Shown here piece after piece: positions 25,811-33,837 of a stretch of 64,000 nucleotides of DNA. The notes below the pieces were generated by a model that made no database searches, was not told the DNA's origin, and was given only the letters and a program-made list of their open reading frames with translations. A program made the position numbers and the translations under genes. The DNA is taken from assembly GCF_017991995.1 (NCBI RefSeq), contig NZ_JAGOPN010000006.1, positions 229,755-293,754 on the forward strand, in the 5' to 3' direction. Positions within the stretch are counted from its first letter, which is position 1. Each line of letters opens with the position of its first letter. The DNA is from Pseudacidovorax sp. Its GTDB lineage: Bacteria; Pseudomonadota; Gammaproteobacteria; Burkholderiales; Burkholderiaceae_C.

Positions 25811-27985
25811 TCAGAAGTGCGTGGTCATGCTCAGGTAAAGGCTGCGGCGGGTGCCGTACTGCGGCGCCCCCACCCCCACGCCCGTGCCGTCGCGCAGCAG
25901 GTACTTCTCGTCGAACAGGTTCAGCACCGCGATGCGGCCCACCACGTCGCCGCCGTCGCCGTACTTCCAGGTGTGGGAGTAGGCGGCATTGACCACGGTG
26001 TAGTGCGGCAGCGCGGCGCTGTTGGGCGCGCCGCCGTCGGGCGTGCGCCGCAGGCCGCTGCCATAGATCACGTCGCCGCTGACCTGGTCGGCACCGAAGC
26101 GGTAGCTGGCGCCGGCCGAGGCCGTGTAGGTCTGGTCATGGTCCAGGTACACGTAGTGGTTGGCGATGTAGCTCAGCTCGTCCGCGCCGAAGAGCGACTG
26201 GCTGGACACGATGTTCTTGCCCATCGCCTTCTGGTGGGCCAGGTTGGCGTAGGCGGCCCAGTGGTCGTCGCTGTAGCGCGCCGACAGTTCCAGCCCGCGC
26301 GCGAAGCCCTGCGCATAGTTGAAGGGCGACAGGATCAGCGCCTGGCCGAACTGGCCTTCGTCGAGCAGGTTGTCGATGTGCTTGTAGTACGCATCGGCCG
26401 ACAGCGACAGGTGATCGCCCACCTTCTGGTCCACGCCGATGTCGAAGTAGCGCGAGCGCTCGGCCTTCACCGCGTCGGAGTTGGCCACCTCGGGCTGGTT
26501 GGTGGTTCCGGTGTAGAGGTTGATGCTCTGCTGAGAGGCCAGCTCCTGCGGTGGCGGGGTGAAGTAGCGCGCGAAGCCGGCATGCAGCGCGGTGCTGTCC
26601 GTGGCTGCATAGGCCAGGTTCAGCCGCGGGCTCCACTGGTGCTCCTTGGTGTACGCGTTCACGCTGTCGTAGCGCAGGCCGTAGTTGAAGGTGAGCTTCG
26701 GGTCGATGCGCCACTCATCCTGCAGGTACAGGCTGGCCAGCTCGCCCGTCTTGCCCGAGTTGTCGTTGATGAGCACCGGCATGTCGCCCACCTGCGCGCC
26801 CGTGTCGTCGACCGGGAACACGTTCACCGCATTGAGGCTGCGCGTGCTGGCCCGGGTGTACAGCCCTCCGAAGCGCAGCGTGTGGGCATCGCCCAGCTTG
26901 TACGAGGCATCGGCCTGCAGGCCGTTGGACGAGTTGGTGCGCTCGGTGTCCGAGGCGACGCCGTTGTAGATCAAGTCGCCCACCGGGTCGGGACGGTAGT
27001 GGAGGCTCGAATACTGGTGGAAGGCCGAAAGCTGGAAGTCCAGCGCGCCCAGCGACTTCTGGTACGACAGCCCAACGAAGCGCGTGCTCTCGTCCTGGCG
27101 CTCGCGCACCTGCGACGAAGGCAGGCCGTTGTAGCCCGAGCCCAGGTCGCTGAAGCCGGCCAGCGAGAAGGCCGGCGTCTGGTTCGGATTGGTCGGGATC
27201 TGGAACTTGCCGTCGTAGGTGCCGAACATCAGGCCCAGCCGCGTGTCGTCGTCCAGGTAGTACGAGAAGCTGCCGAAGGTCTTGCCCTGGCGCGTGCGGT
27301 CGTTCTGGGCATTGAGCGTGGGCTGCGGGTTCTCGATGCCCTGGCTGTTGCCGATGCCGCTGGCCGAGAGGTAGTAACTCAGATTGCCCGTGGTGCCGTA
27401 GACCGAGCCACTGCCTTCCAGCGTGTTGTGGCTGCCGATGGTGAAGCCCAGCGAGCCGCCGGGCTTGCCGAAGCCCTGCTTGGTCTGGATGTCGACCACG
27501 CCGGCCGTGCGCAGCCCGTACTGGGCCGGCAGCGCGCCGGTCAGGTAGGTGATCGAGTCGATGTAGCGGGTGTCCAGCGTCTGGCCGAAGCCGGAGATGC
27601 CTTCGGGCAGTTGCACGCCGTTGATGCGGTACTGAACGTTGCCGTGATCGTCGCGCACATGCAGGGAGCCGGAGGCCTTGGAATCCTTGGCCACGCCGGG
27701 CAGGGTGAGCAGCACGTCCTCCAGCGGCGTGGCGTCGCCCTTGCCCAGCGCGCCGATGGCGCTCTGGTCGATGCGGTAGACGGTGGCGCCGGTCTCGGGC
27801 GACAGCTCCATGCGCGCCTTCTTCAGGCGCTCGGAGGTGACCTCGACGGTGGACAGCGTCTGGGGCTGGGCGGCGATGGCAGACGGCGTGTTTCCGGCAG
27901 CGGGGGCGTCCTGCGCAAAGGCAGGCACGCACAGGAGCGTGAGAACGGCAATGCCGATGGCACTGCGAGGGAATTTCTGGGTCAT
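25811..27985 (-). CDS. TonB-dependent outer-membrane receptor (second copy unit)
   Basis: A 724-residue receptor. The signal peptide ends CVPAFAQ, the TonB-box region is near LSTVEVTSERLKK, the plug runs over about residues 45-165 (DATPLEDVLLTLPGV, VQYRINGVQLPEGISGFGQ, AGVVDIQTKQGF), and the barrel ends in MTTHF. The plug differs clearly from the ZnuD-like receptor, so the two are not recent copies of each other even though their small upstream partners are related. The ligand is unknown. The gene lies 79 bp after the second DUF2946-like gene and 19 bp before the first one, suggesting a four-gene operon. Confidence 0.88.
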   Translation of the reverse strand: MTQKFPRSAIGIAVLTLLCVPAFAQDAPAAGNTPSAIAAQPQTLSTVEVTSERLKKARMELSPETGATVYRIDQSAIGALGKGDATPLEDVLLTLPGVAKDSKASGSLHVRDDHGNVQYRINGVQLPEGISGFGQTLDTRYIDSITYLTGALPAQYGLRTAGVVDIQTKQGFGKPGGSLGFTIGSHNTLEGSGSVYGTTGNLSYYLSASGIGNSQGIENPQPTLNAQNDRTRQGKTFGSFSYYLDDDTRLGLMFGTYDGKFQIPTNPNQTPAFSLAGFSDLGSGYNGLPSSQVRERQDESTRFVGLSYQKSLGALDFQLSAFHQYSSLHYRPDPVGDLIYNGVASDTERTNSSNGLQADASYKLGDAHTLRFGGLYTRASTRSLNAVNVFPVDDTGAQVGDMPVLINDNSGKTGELASLYLQDEWRIDPKLTFNYGLRYDSVNAYTKEHQWSPRLNLAYAATDSTALHAGFARYFTPPPQELASQQSINLYTGTTNQPEVANSDAVKAERSRYFDIGVDQKVGDHLSLSADAYYKHIDNLLDEGQFGQALILSPFNYAQGFARGLELSARYSDDHWAAYANLAHQKAMGKNIVSSQSLFGADELSYIANHYVYLDHDQTYTASAGASYRFGADQVSGDVIYGSGLRRTPDGGAPNSAALPHYTVVNAAYSHTWKYGDGGDVVGRIAVLNLFDEKYLLRDGTGVGVGAPQYGTRRSLYLSMTTHF

Positions 27986-28064
27986 GAGAGGTCACTGGCG
28001 AATCGATGAACAGGCCGCTGCCGCCCACGCAGATGCGGGCGGCAGAAGCCAGGGCTCGGGGGAT

Positions 28065-28490
28065 TCAGCGAGTGACGGGCGGACCGCGCGCGTCGAAGAG
28101 CACCACCCAGCGCCGAAGCGCCTCGCCCTGCATGAAGGCGAACACCGCCGCAGGCGGCAGGGCGGGCAGCACGGGCAGCACGAGGGTGGGCATGGCCGCA
28201 TCGTGCTGGAGCTGGTCCAGGATCAGGCAGAGTGCACTGCCGTCGTCATGGTCGTCGAACAGCGCCGCCAGGCCGTGGTGCGCGGCATGCACCAGGGGGT
28301 GTACGCCTTGGGCAGCCAGCGAAGGACCATGACCCCCACCGTGGGTCTCTGCCTGAATCGCGTGCCCCCCGCCCGCATGCATGTGCAGCGTGCGGTGCAT
28401 GAGCCCCAGCGCCGACGCGAACACCAGCACCCACGCCAGCGCGATGGCCAGCGCAGGCGAGGCGGTCGGGCGAAGGAAGCGGGGCGGCAT
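28065..28490 (-). CDS. His-rich membrane-anchored DUF2946-like protein, copy B
   Basis: A 141-residue relative of the protein at 25378. It has an N-terminal helix (LAIALAWVLVFASALGLMHRTLH), then a stretch with about sixteen histidines (HMHAGGGHAIQAETHGGGHG, HPLVHAAHHG, LFDDHDDG), a Cys-Leu-Ile-Leu-Asp-Gln-Leu-Gln-His motif and the shared FDARGPP end. The histidines could bind copper or zinc in the periplasm. It begins the likely operon of two small proteins and two TonB receptors. I see no clear Zur or Fur site in front of it. Confidence 0.72.
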   Translation of the reverse strand: MPPRFLRPTASPALAIALAWVLVFASALGLMHRTLHMHAGGGHAIQAETHGGGHGPSLAAQGVHPLVHAAHHGLAALFDDHDDGSALCLILDQLQHDAAMPTLVLPVLPALPPAAVFAFMQGEALRRWVVLFDARGPPVTR

Positions 28491-28531
28491 GCGGGCGCGA
28501 GGTTCTTTCTTACGTGCAGGGATGGTGGGCC

Positions 28532-29092
28532 TCAGCCCTTCTTCACCCGCTCGGCAAAGGTCTTGCGGAACTTCTCGACCTTGGGCGCCACGACGAAGGC
28601 GCAGTAGCCCTGGTTGGGATGCTTGACGAAATAGTCCTGGTGGTAGTCCTCGGCCGGCCAGTAGCGCTGCAGCGGCGCGATCTCGGTCACGATGGGCACG
28701 CCGCCATAGGCCTGGTGGCTCGCCAGCTCGGCCACCACCTCGCGCACGGTGGCCAGTTGCGCCTCGTCGGTGGTGTAGATGGCGCTGCGGTACTGCGGCC
28801 CGACATCGTTGCCCTGGCGGTCGGGCGTGGTCGGGTCGTGCACGACGAAGAAGATGTGGAGGATCTCGCGCAGGTCGATGACGGCCGGGTCGAACTGCAC
28901 CTTGATCACCTCGGCATGGCCGGTGGTGCCGCTGCAGACCTGCTCGTAGGTGGGATGGTCCACATGCCCGTTGGCGTAGCCCGATTCCACGTCCAGCACG
29001 CCTTCCACGCGGTCGAAGACGGCCTCGGTGCACCAGAAGCAACCGCCCCCGAGGACGATGGTCTGCGGCGATGCGGATGGGGTCTCGGACAT
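28532..29092 (-). CDS. msrA: peptide-methionine (S)-S-oxide reductase
   Basis: MsrA repairs the S form of methionine sulfoxide in proteins and free methionine. The 186-residue protein carries the catalytic GGGCFWCTEAVF near residues 15-26, then ESGYANGHVDHPTYEQVCSG and GTTGHAEVIKV-type segments, matching the family over its full length. AGGAGA stands six bases before the ATG. The gene is divergent from a TetR-type regulator, with a 26-bp palindrome in the shared region, so the regulator may control it. Confidence 0.96.
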   Translation of the reverse strand: MSETPSASPQTIVLGGGCFWCTEAVFDRVEGVLDVESGYANGHVDHPTYEQVCSGTTGHAEVIKVQFDPAVIDLREILHIFFVVHDPTTPDRQGNDVGPQYRSAIYTTDEAQLATVREVVAELASHQAYGGVPIVTEIAPLQRYWPAEDYHQDYFVKHPNQGYCAFVVAPKVEKFRKTFAERVKKG

Positions 29093-29160
29093 GGCGCTTC
29101 TCCTGGGCAAACCGGCGATTGTGCCGCCTCGCCTTGACGCCCACGGAATCGGTGGCCAAT

Positions 29161-29186
29161 AATTAATAACCAACCGGTCATTAATT
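29161..29186. promoter_or_regulatory. 26-bp palindromic operator between msrA and tetR-type gene
   Basis: Two 11-bp arms, AATTAATaACC and GGTcATTAATT, are perfect complements apart from the central lower-case position and are separated by four bases. It is a strong AT-rich island in GC-rich DNA, midway between two divergent starts. Length and symmetry fit a TetR-family dimer or dimer pair; binding by the neighbouring regulator is inferred. Confidence 0.75.
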
Positions 29187-29246
29187 TCGCTCGTCTCCCC
29201 GCCCATGGGTTCCTCTCCCTCCCTGCACTGCCGACTGCGTGACGCC

Positions 29247-29906
29247 ATGACCGGCGCCAAGCGCGCGCGCCGCAAGGAGGCCCGGCCGGGCGAACTGCTG
29301 CAGGCGGCGCTCGACCTGTTCGTCGAGAAGGGCTTTGCCGCCACCCGGTCGGAAGACGTCGCCGCCCGCGCCGGCGTCTCCAAGGGCACGCTGTTCCTGT
29401 ACTTCGGCTCCAAGGAGGAGCTGTTCAAGGCGGTCGTCACCGAGAACCTGGCCGGCCGCTTCACCGAGTGGAACCAGGAGTTCGAGACCTTCGAAGGCAG
29501 CAGCCCCGACATGCTGCGCTACGCGCTGAACACTTGGTGGCAACGCGTGGGCAGCACGCAGGTGTCGGGCATCAGCAAGCTGATGATGAGCGAGGGCCGC
29601 AACTTCCCCGAGCTGTCGGCCTTCTACCACCAGAGCGTGGTGGCGCCGGGCAATGCGCTGGTGCGCCGGATCCTGGAGCGCGGGATCGCCCGCGGCGAAT
29701 TCCGCGCCCTGGACCTGGACCACGCCGTCCATGCCGTGGTGGCGCCGCTGCTCTTCATGATCCTGTGGAAGCACGCGCCCGAGGTGTGCGGCGGCACGGT
29801 CGCGCTGGACCCGGCGCGCTATCTGGCCGCGCAGGCCGACCTGCTGCTGCACGGCATGTGCACCCGGCAGGGGCTGGCCGCGGACGGCGGCGCGGCAGGC
29901 TCCTAG
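29247..29906 (+). CDS. TetR-family transcriptional regulator
   Basis: A 219-residue repressor. The TetR helix-turn-helix occupies about residues 14-60 (ELLQAALDLFVEKGFAATRSEDVAARAGVSKGTLFLYFGSKEELF), followed by an all-helical ligand domain. An in-frame ATG at 29205 would add 14 residues, but it lies close to the palindrome and I prefer 29247. It precedes the methyltransferase, rhodanese and tolC genes, so it may control an efflux function through TolC as well as msrA and itself. The ligand is unknown. Confidence 0.92.
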   Translation: MTGAKRARRKEARPGELLQAALDLFVEKGFAATRSEDVAARAGVSKGTLFLYFGSKEELFKAVVTENLAGRFTEWNQEFETFEGSSPDMLRYALNTWWQRVGSTQVSGISKLMMSEGRNFPELSAFYHQSVVAPGNALVRRILERGIARGEFRALDLDHAVHAVVAPLLFMILWKHAPEVCGGTVALDPARYLAAQADLLLHGMCTRQGLAADGGAAGS

Positions 29907-29947
29907 AATCCCGGGCTTTGTCCGTTCTGCGTCGCCCCGCCCCCACC

Positions 29948-30619
29948 ATGACCGCCTCCCTCGTCACCGATCCCCTGCGCTTCAACATGATCGAGCAGCA
30001 GATCCGCCCCTGGAACGTGCTCGACCTCGAGATCCTGGAACTGCTGACCGAAGTGCGCCGCGAAGACTACGTGCCCGCCGCCCACCGCGGCATGGCCTTC
30101 TTCGACATGGACATCCCGCTCGGTGACGGCCCCGGCCAGGTCATGCTCTCGCCCAAGATGGAGGCGCGGCTGCTGCAGGACCTGCATGTCAGGAAGACCG
30201 ACTCCGTGCTCGAGATCGGCACCGGCTCCGGCTACATGGCTGCCCTGCTCGGCGCCCGCGCCGCCCGCGTGCTGACGCTGGAGATCGACCCCACGCTGGC
30301 CGCCACGGCCGCCCATACCCTGCAGCGCAACGGCGTCGGCAACGTCGAGGTGCGCCATGCCGACGGCGCCAATCCCCTGCCCAGCGGCCCGACCTTCGAC
30401 GTCATCCTGCTCAGCGGCTCGGTCGCCCGCATCCCGCAGAACCTGCTGGGCTCGCTGAACATCGGCGGCCGGCTGGCGGCCATCGTCGGCGACGAGCCGG
30501 TGATGCGCGCCCATTTCGTCACCCGCACGGCCGAAGGCAAGTGGGACACCCAGGAACCCTGGGACACCATCGCCCCGCGCCTGCTCAACTTTCCGGAGCC
30601 CTCGCGCTTCAACTTCTGA
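29948..30619 (+). CDS. pcm: protein-L-isoaspartate O-methyltransferase family protein
   Basis: A 223-residue SAM-dependent methyltransferase. Motif I VLEIGTGSGYMAALL is at about residues 88-102, preceded by REDYVPAAHRGMAFFDMDIPLG. Canonical Pcm enzymes have an IGxGQTISQP segment before motif I; here it reads LGDGPGQVMLSPKM, so the catalytic loop is atypical and the protein may methylate another target or have changed role. This form is common before rhodanese and tolC genes in Burkholderiales, by recollection. It should be cytoplasmic. Confidence 0.82.
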   Translation: MTASLVTDPLRFNMIEQQIRPWNVLDLEILELLTEVRREDYVPAAHRGMAFFDMDIPLGDGPGQVMLSPKMEARLLQDLHVRKTDSVLEIGTGSGYMAALLGARAARVLTLEIDPTLAATAAHTLQRNGVGNVEVRHADGANPLPSGPTFDVILLSGSVARIPQNLLGSLNIGGRLAAIVGDEPVMRAHFVTRTAEGKWDTQEPWDTIAPRLLNFPEPSRFNF

Positions 30620-30647
30620 CCGGCACCGACCGCGCCTCGAGCGTCAT

Positions 30648-30674
30648 CCGTTCGCGCTGAGCCTGACGAAGCGC
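30648..30674. repeat. half-site of the REP-like palindrome
   Basis: A 27-bp stretch beginning CCGTTCGCGCTGAGCCTG matches one arm of the inverted repeat at 8067-8130 with three differences. The second arm is missing, so it cannot form the full hairpin. It lies in the 111-bp gap between the methyltransferase and rhodanese genes. Confidence 0.65.
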
Positions 30675-30730
30675 CGAGCCGGGAATTCGATGGGGCGCCC
30701 AGGCCGGTCTTCTGCCCGCCCAGCGCCACC

Positions 30731-31072
30731 ATGATCGACCAAGTCCCCCCCGCCCACCTGCAAGCCTGGTTCGACCAGGCGCCCGACGCGCCGGCCGTGG
30801 TGCTCGACGTGCGCGAGCCCTGGGAACTGCAGACCGCCAGCGTGAAGCCCGAGGCGGGCTTCACCGTGGTGGCCGTGCCCATGAACGAGATCCCTGCCCG
30901 GATGGCCGAGCTGGACCCGGCCCAGCGCATCGCCTGCTTATGCCACCACGGCGCCCGCAGCCAGCGGGTGGCCGCCTTCCTGGCCCACAACGGCTACGAG
31001 CAGGTCGCCAACATCAGCGGCGGCATCGACGCCTGGTCGCAGCAGCGCGACCCTTCCGTTCCCCGCTACTGA
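30731..31072 (+). CDS. single-domain rhodanese-like sulfurtransferase
   Basis: A 113-residue single rhodanese domain without signal peptide. The N-terminal VVLDVREPWE and the active-site loop CLCHHGARS, with the second Cys at the catalytic position, are clear, as is GGIDAW near the end. Such proteins carry persulfide sulfur in the cytoplasm. It stands 13 bp before tolC and after the methyltransferase, a conserved neighbourhood in related genomes, but a direct link to efflux is not established. Confidence 0.9.
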   Translation: MIDQVPPAHLQAWFDQAPDAPAVVLDVREPWELQTASVKPEAGFTVVAVPMNEIPARMAELDPAQRIACLCHHGARSQRVAAFLAHNGYEQVANISGGIDAWSQQRDPSVPRY

Positions 31073-31085
31073 GCGGCGCACGCTC

Positions 31086-32447
31086 ATGCGCCCGCTCGTT
31101 CTTCGCGCGGTGGCCCTGGCGGCCGCCACGCTGGCCCTGCATGGGCCGGCCGCCGCCCAGAACCTGGGCAGCCTCTACGACGCTGCCCGTGGCTACGACG
31201 CCAGCTACCAGGCCGCCCGCGCCCAGGCCGAGGCGACCACGGCCCGCGGCGAGCAGGCCCGAGCCGGCATCCTGCCGCAGGTGGGCTTTGCCGCCAGCGC
31301 CTCGCGCACCGACTCCGACATCCGCACGCCTGCCGGCACCGGGCCGCGTGACTTCTCCACGACCCAGGTCGGAGTGCAGGCCACGCAACCCATCTACCGA
31401 CCCGCCAACTGGGCGAGCTACCAGCAGGGCCAGCGCCAGGCCGCGCTGGCCCTGGCCCAACTGCAGCTGGCCGAGCAGGACCTGATCGTGCGCGTGGGCC
31501 AGGCTTATTTCGACCTGCTGTCGGCCGAGGACAGCGTGCGGCTCATCCGCGCCCAGAAAGCCGCCGTGGCGGAACAGCGCGCCACGGCCCAGCGCAATTT
31601 CGATGTCGGCAACGCCACCGTCACCGACCAGCGCGAGGCGCAGGCCCGCTACGACCTGGTCGTCGCACAGGAGATCGCGGCCGAAAACGACCGCCAGGTG
31701 CGTCAGGTGGCCCTGGACCAGTTGGTCGGCCGCAGCGGCGCCACACCGTGGGCACCAGCCGGCGCCGCGTTGCCCGTACCGCCCCAGCCTGCCGATCTGG
31801 CCACCTGGGTCGCGCTGGCCGAGGACGCCCATCCCGCCATCGCCCAGGCACGCATCGGCGTGGACGTGGCGGCCCTGGAGACCGAGAAGGCCAACGCCGG
31901 CCATCTGCCCACCATCGATGCCACGCTGAGCTACGGGGTCAATCGCAATCCGGAAGGCACGCTGACGACGACGACGCCGACCACCGTCCACGCCACCCAG
32001 GCTGGCGTGCAGCTGAACCTGCCGCTGTTCGCCGGCTTCGCCGTGCAGAACCGCATCCGCGAGACGCTGGCCCTCGAAGACCAGGCCCGCGCCCAGCTCG
32101 ACGGCGCCCGCCGCAACGTGGCGCAGGCCACGCGAACGGCCTGGCTGGGCCTGGCTTCGGGGCGCAGCCGCGTCGCCGCGCTCGAAGCCGCCGAGGCCTC
32201 CAGCCGCAGCGCGCTCGAAGCGACGCAACTGGGCTACCAGGTGGGCGTGCGCGTGAGCCTGGATGTGCTCAACGCCCAGGCCCAGCTCTACCAGACGCAG
32301 CGCGACCTGGCCGCCGCCCGCTATGCCGTGCTGCTGGGCGAGCTGCGCCTGCGGCAGGCGGCCGGCACCCTGGACGCCGAGGCGCTGCGCCCCATCGACG
32401 CGCTGCTGGCACCGGCCCCGGTGGCCGAGGCCAGCCCGGCACGCTGA
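31086..32447 (+). CDS. tolC: TolC-family outer-membrane channel protein
   Basis: A 453-residue outer-membrane channel that joins inner-membrane pumps or type I secretion systems. It has a signal peptide ending GPAAAQN, then two structural repeats with the family's pattern: SLYDAARGYDASYQAARA, YRPANWASYQQGQ, QAYFDLLSAEDSV and, in the second half, LNLPLFAGFAVQNRIRETLALED and GYQVGVRVSLDVLNAQAQLYQTQRDLAAARY. It is distinct from the LapE-like TolC protein at 51243, which has an added domain. It is probably the housekeeping TolC and is co-directional with the rhodanese gene. Confidence 0.94.
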   Translation: MRPLVLRAVALAAATLALHGPAAAQNLGSLYDAARGYDASYQAARAQAEATTARGEQARAGILPQVGFAASASRTDSDIRTPAGTGPRDFSTTQVGVQATQPIYRPANWASYQQGQRQAALALAQLQLAEQDLIVRVGQAYFDLLSAEDSVRLIRAQKAAVAEQRATAQRNFDVGNATVTDQREAQARYDLVVAQEIAAENDRQVRQVALDQLVGRSGATPWAPAGAALPVPPQPADLATWVALAEDAHPAIAQARIGVDVAALETEKANAGHLPTIDATLSYGVNRNPEGTLTTTTPTTVHATQAGVQLNLPLFAGFAVQNRIRETLALEDQARAQLDGARRNVAQATRTAWLGLASGRSRVAALEAAEASSRSALEATQLGYQVGVRVSLDVLNAQAQLYQTQRDLAAARYAVLLGELRLRQAAGTLDAEALRPIDALLAPAPVAEASPAR

Positions 32448-32576
32448 CGCCGCACGCACCACCGCGGCCGTCAATCCTGCGGCCGATCCCCGCAAAAACC
32501 GTGAAGGCTGCGGCGCAGGGCTGCCTATAGTCCTGTTCTTTGCCGCCCCGCACCGTGAACCGCGGTGATCGCGCCG

Positions 32577-33719
32577 ATGAACGTCCCTGTCGCCCTCTCC
32601 CGTCTTGCCCCTGCCGCAGCCGTTGCGGCCGACCTGAACGTCTCCGACCGTCCTTCGCGTGCGGTCATCGATCTCGACGCGCTGCGCCACAACTACCGGC
32701 TCGCGCGCCAACGCCACGGCGGACGGGCCTTCGCCACCGTCAAGGCCGACGCTTATGGCCACGGCGCCGTCCCCTGCGCGAAGGCGCTGGCGGACGAAGC
32801 CGACGGCTTCGCGGTCGCCTTTCTGGCCGAGGCGCATCCGCTGCGCGCCGCGGGCCTGACCCAGCCGATCCTGATCCTGGAAGGCTGCTTTTCCGCTGCC
32901 GAGCTGGTGGCCGCGCATGCGCTGGGCTGCTGGGTGGTGGTGCATCACGAGGCCCAGTTGCATGCGGTCGAGGCGCATCCGGAACTCACCGGCCTGAACG
33001 TCTGGCTGAAGGTGGACAGCGGCATGCACCGCGCCGGCTTCGCGCCGGCCGAGGTGCGCGAAGTGCACCGTCGGCTCTCGGCCTGCCCACAGGTCGCGAA
33101 GATCACGCTGATGACGCACTTCGCCCGCGCCGACGAACCCGACAGCCCGGCCACCGCCGCGCAGATCGCCTGCTTCGACGCCGCGACGGCCGGCCTGCCC
33201 GGCGAGCGCAGCCTGGCCAATTCCGCTGGCGTGCTCGCCTGGCCGGCGGCGCGCGGCGACTGGGCGCGGCCCGGCATCCTGCTGTACGGCGCCGATCCGC
33301 TGCCCGTGCCCGATCCTGCGCTGTGCGCGGTGATGACGCTGGAGAGCGAGGTGTTCGCCGTGCGTGATCTGCAGCCCGGCGACGCGCTGGGCTACGGCGC
33401 CCGCTTCGTGGCCGACGCGCCCTGCCGCGTGGGGCTGGTGGCGATCGGCTATGCGGACGGCTACCCGCGCGTGGTGCCCACGGGCACGCCTGTCCTCGTC
33501 GGCGAGCACGCGAGCCGCATCGTGGGCCGCGTGTCGATGGACATGCTGACGGTCGACCTGACGAATCTGCCGGGCGAAGGCATCGGCAGCCGGGTGGAGC
33601 TGTGGGGACCACGCGTACCGATCAATACCGTGGCCGCCGCGGCCGGGACGATCAGCTACGAACTGCTGTGCCATGTGCGGCGCGTGCCGCGGGTGTACGT
33701 GGGCGGCGCGGCAGGCTGA
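32577..33719 (+). CDS. alr: alanine racemase
   Basis: Alanine racemase makes D-alanine for peptidoglycan with pyridoxal phosphate. The catalytic Lys is in ATVKADAYGHG (about residue 56 from this start) and the catalytic Tyr in LGYGARF; GIGYADGYPR and GRVSMDMLTVD are also conserved. A GTG at 32565 would add four residues. The first 25 or so residues are an Ala-rich addition with no clear signal peptide. It converges on waaA across about 120 bp holding a hairpin. Confidence 0.96.
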   Translation: MNVPVALSRLAPAAAVAADLNVSDRPSRAVIDLDALRHNYRLARQRHGGRAFATVKADAYGHGAVPCAKALADEADGFAVAFLAEAHPLRAAGLTQPILILEGCFSAAELVAAHALGCWVVVHHEAQLHAVEAHPELTGLNVWLKVDSGMHRAGFAPAEVREVHRRLSACPQVAKITLMTHFARADEPDSPATAAQIACFDAATAGLPGERSLANSAGVLAWPAARGDWARPGILLYGADPLPVPDPALCAVMTLESEVFAVRDLQPGDALGYGARFVADAPCRVGLVAIGYADGYPRVVPTGTPVLVGEHASRIVGRVSMDMLTVDLTNLPGEGIGSRVELWGPRVPINTVAAAAGTISYELLCHVRRVPRVYVGGAAG

Positions 33720-33803
33720 ACGCTGCGCCGACCGAACCAGAGCCGGCCGAACGATCGCCCAACCCAACGCTGAGAGGCTGCAGAGTCACAGGCTGCGCAT
33801 GGC

Positions 33804-33828
33804 GCCCTCTTCCCTTGCGGGAGAGGGC
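33804..33828. repeat. hairpin between alr and waaA
   Basis: GCCCTCTtCCC pairs with GGGAGAGGGC around TTGC. This CCCTCTCCC...GGGAGAGGG hairpin is another frequent intergenic element in high-GC proteobacteria. Between convergent genes it may help stop transcription in both directions, although it lacks a T run. Confidence 0.5.
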
Positions 33829-33837
33829 CCGCTCCGA

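Noticed and set aside
25430..28009. Plus-strand open frame of 859 residues opposite the TonB receptor
   Set aside because: It is antisense to a receptor with signal peptide, plug and barrel, and its composition is typical of a GC-rich shadow.
28491..28531. Zur or Fur site before the DUF2946-like/TonB receptor genes
   Set aside because: I looked for an AT-rich inverted repeat here and between the units and found none that resembles either consensus.
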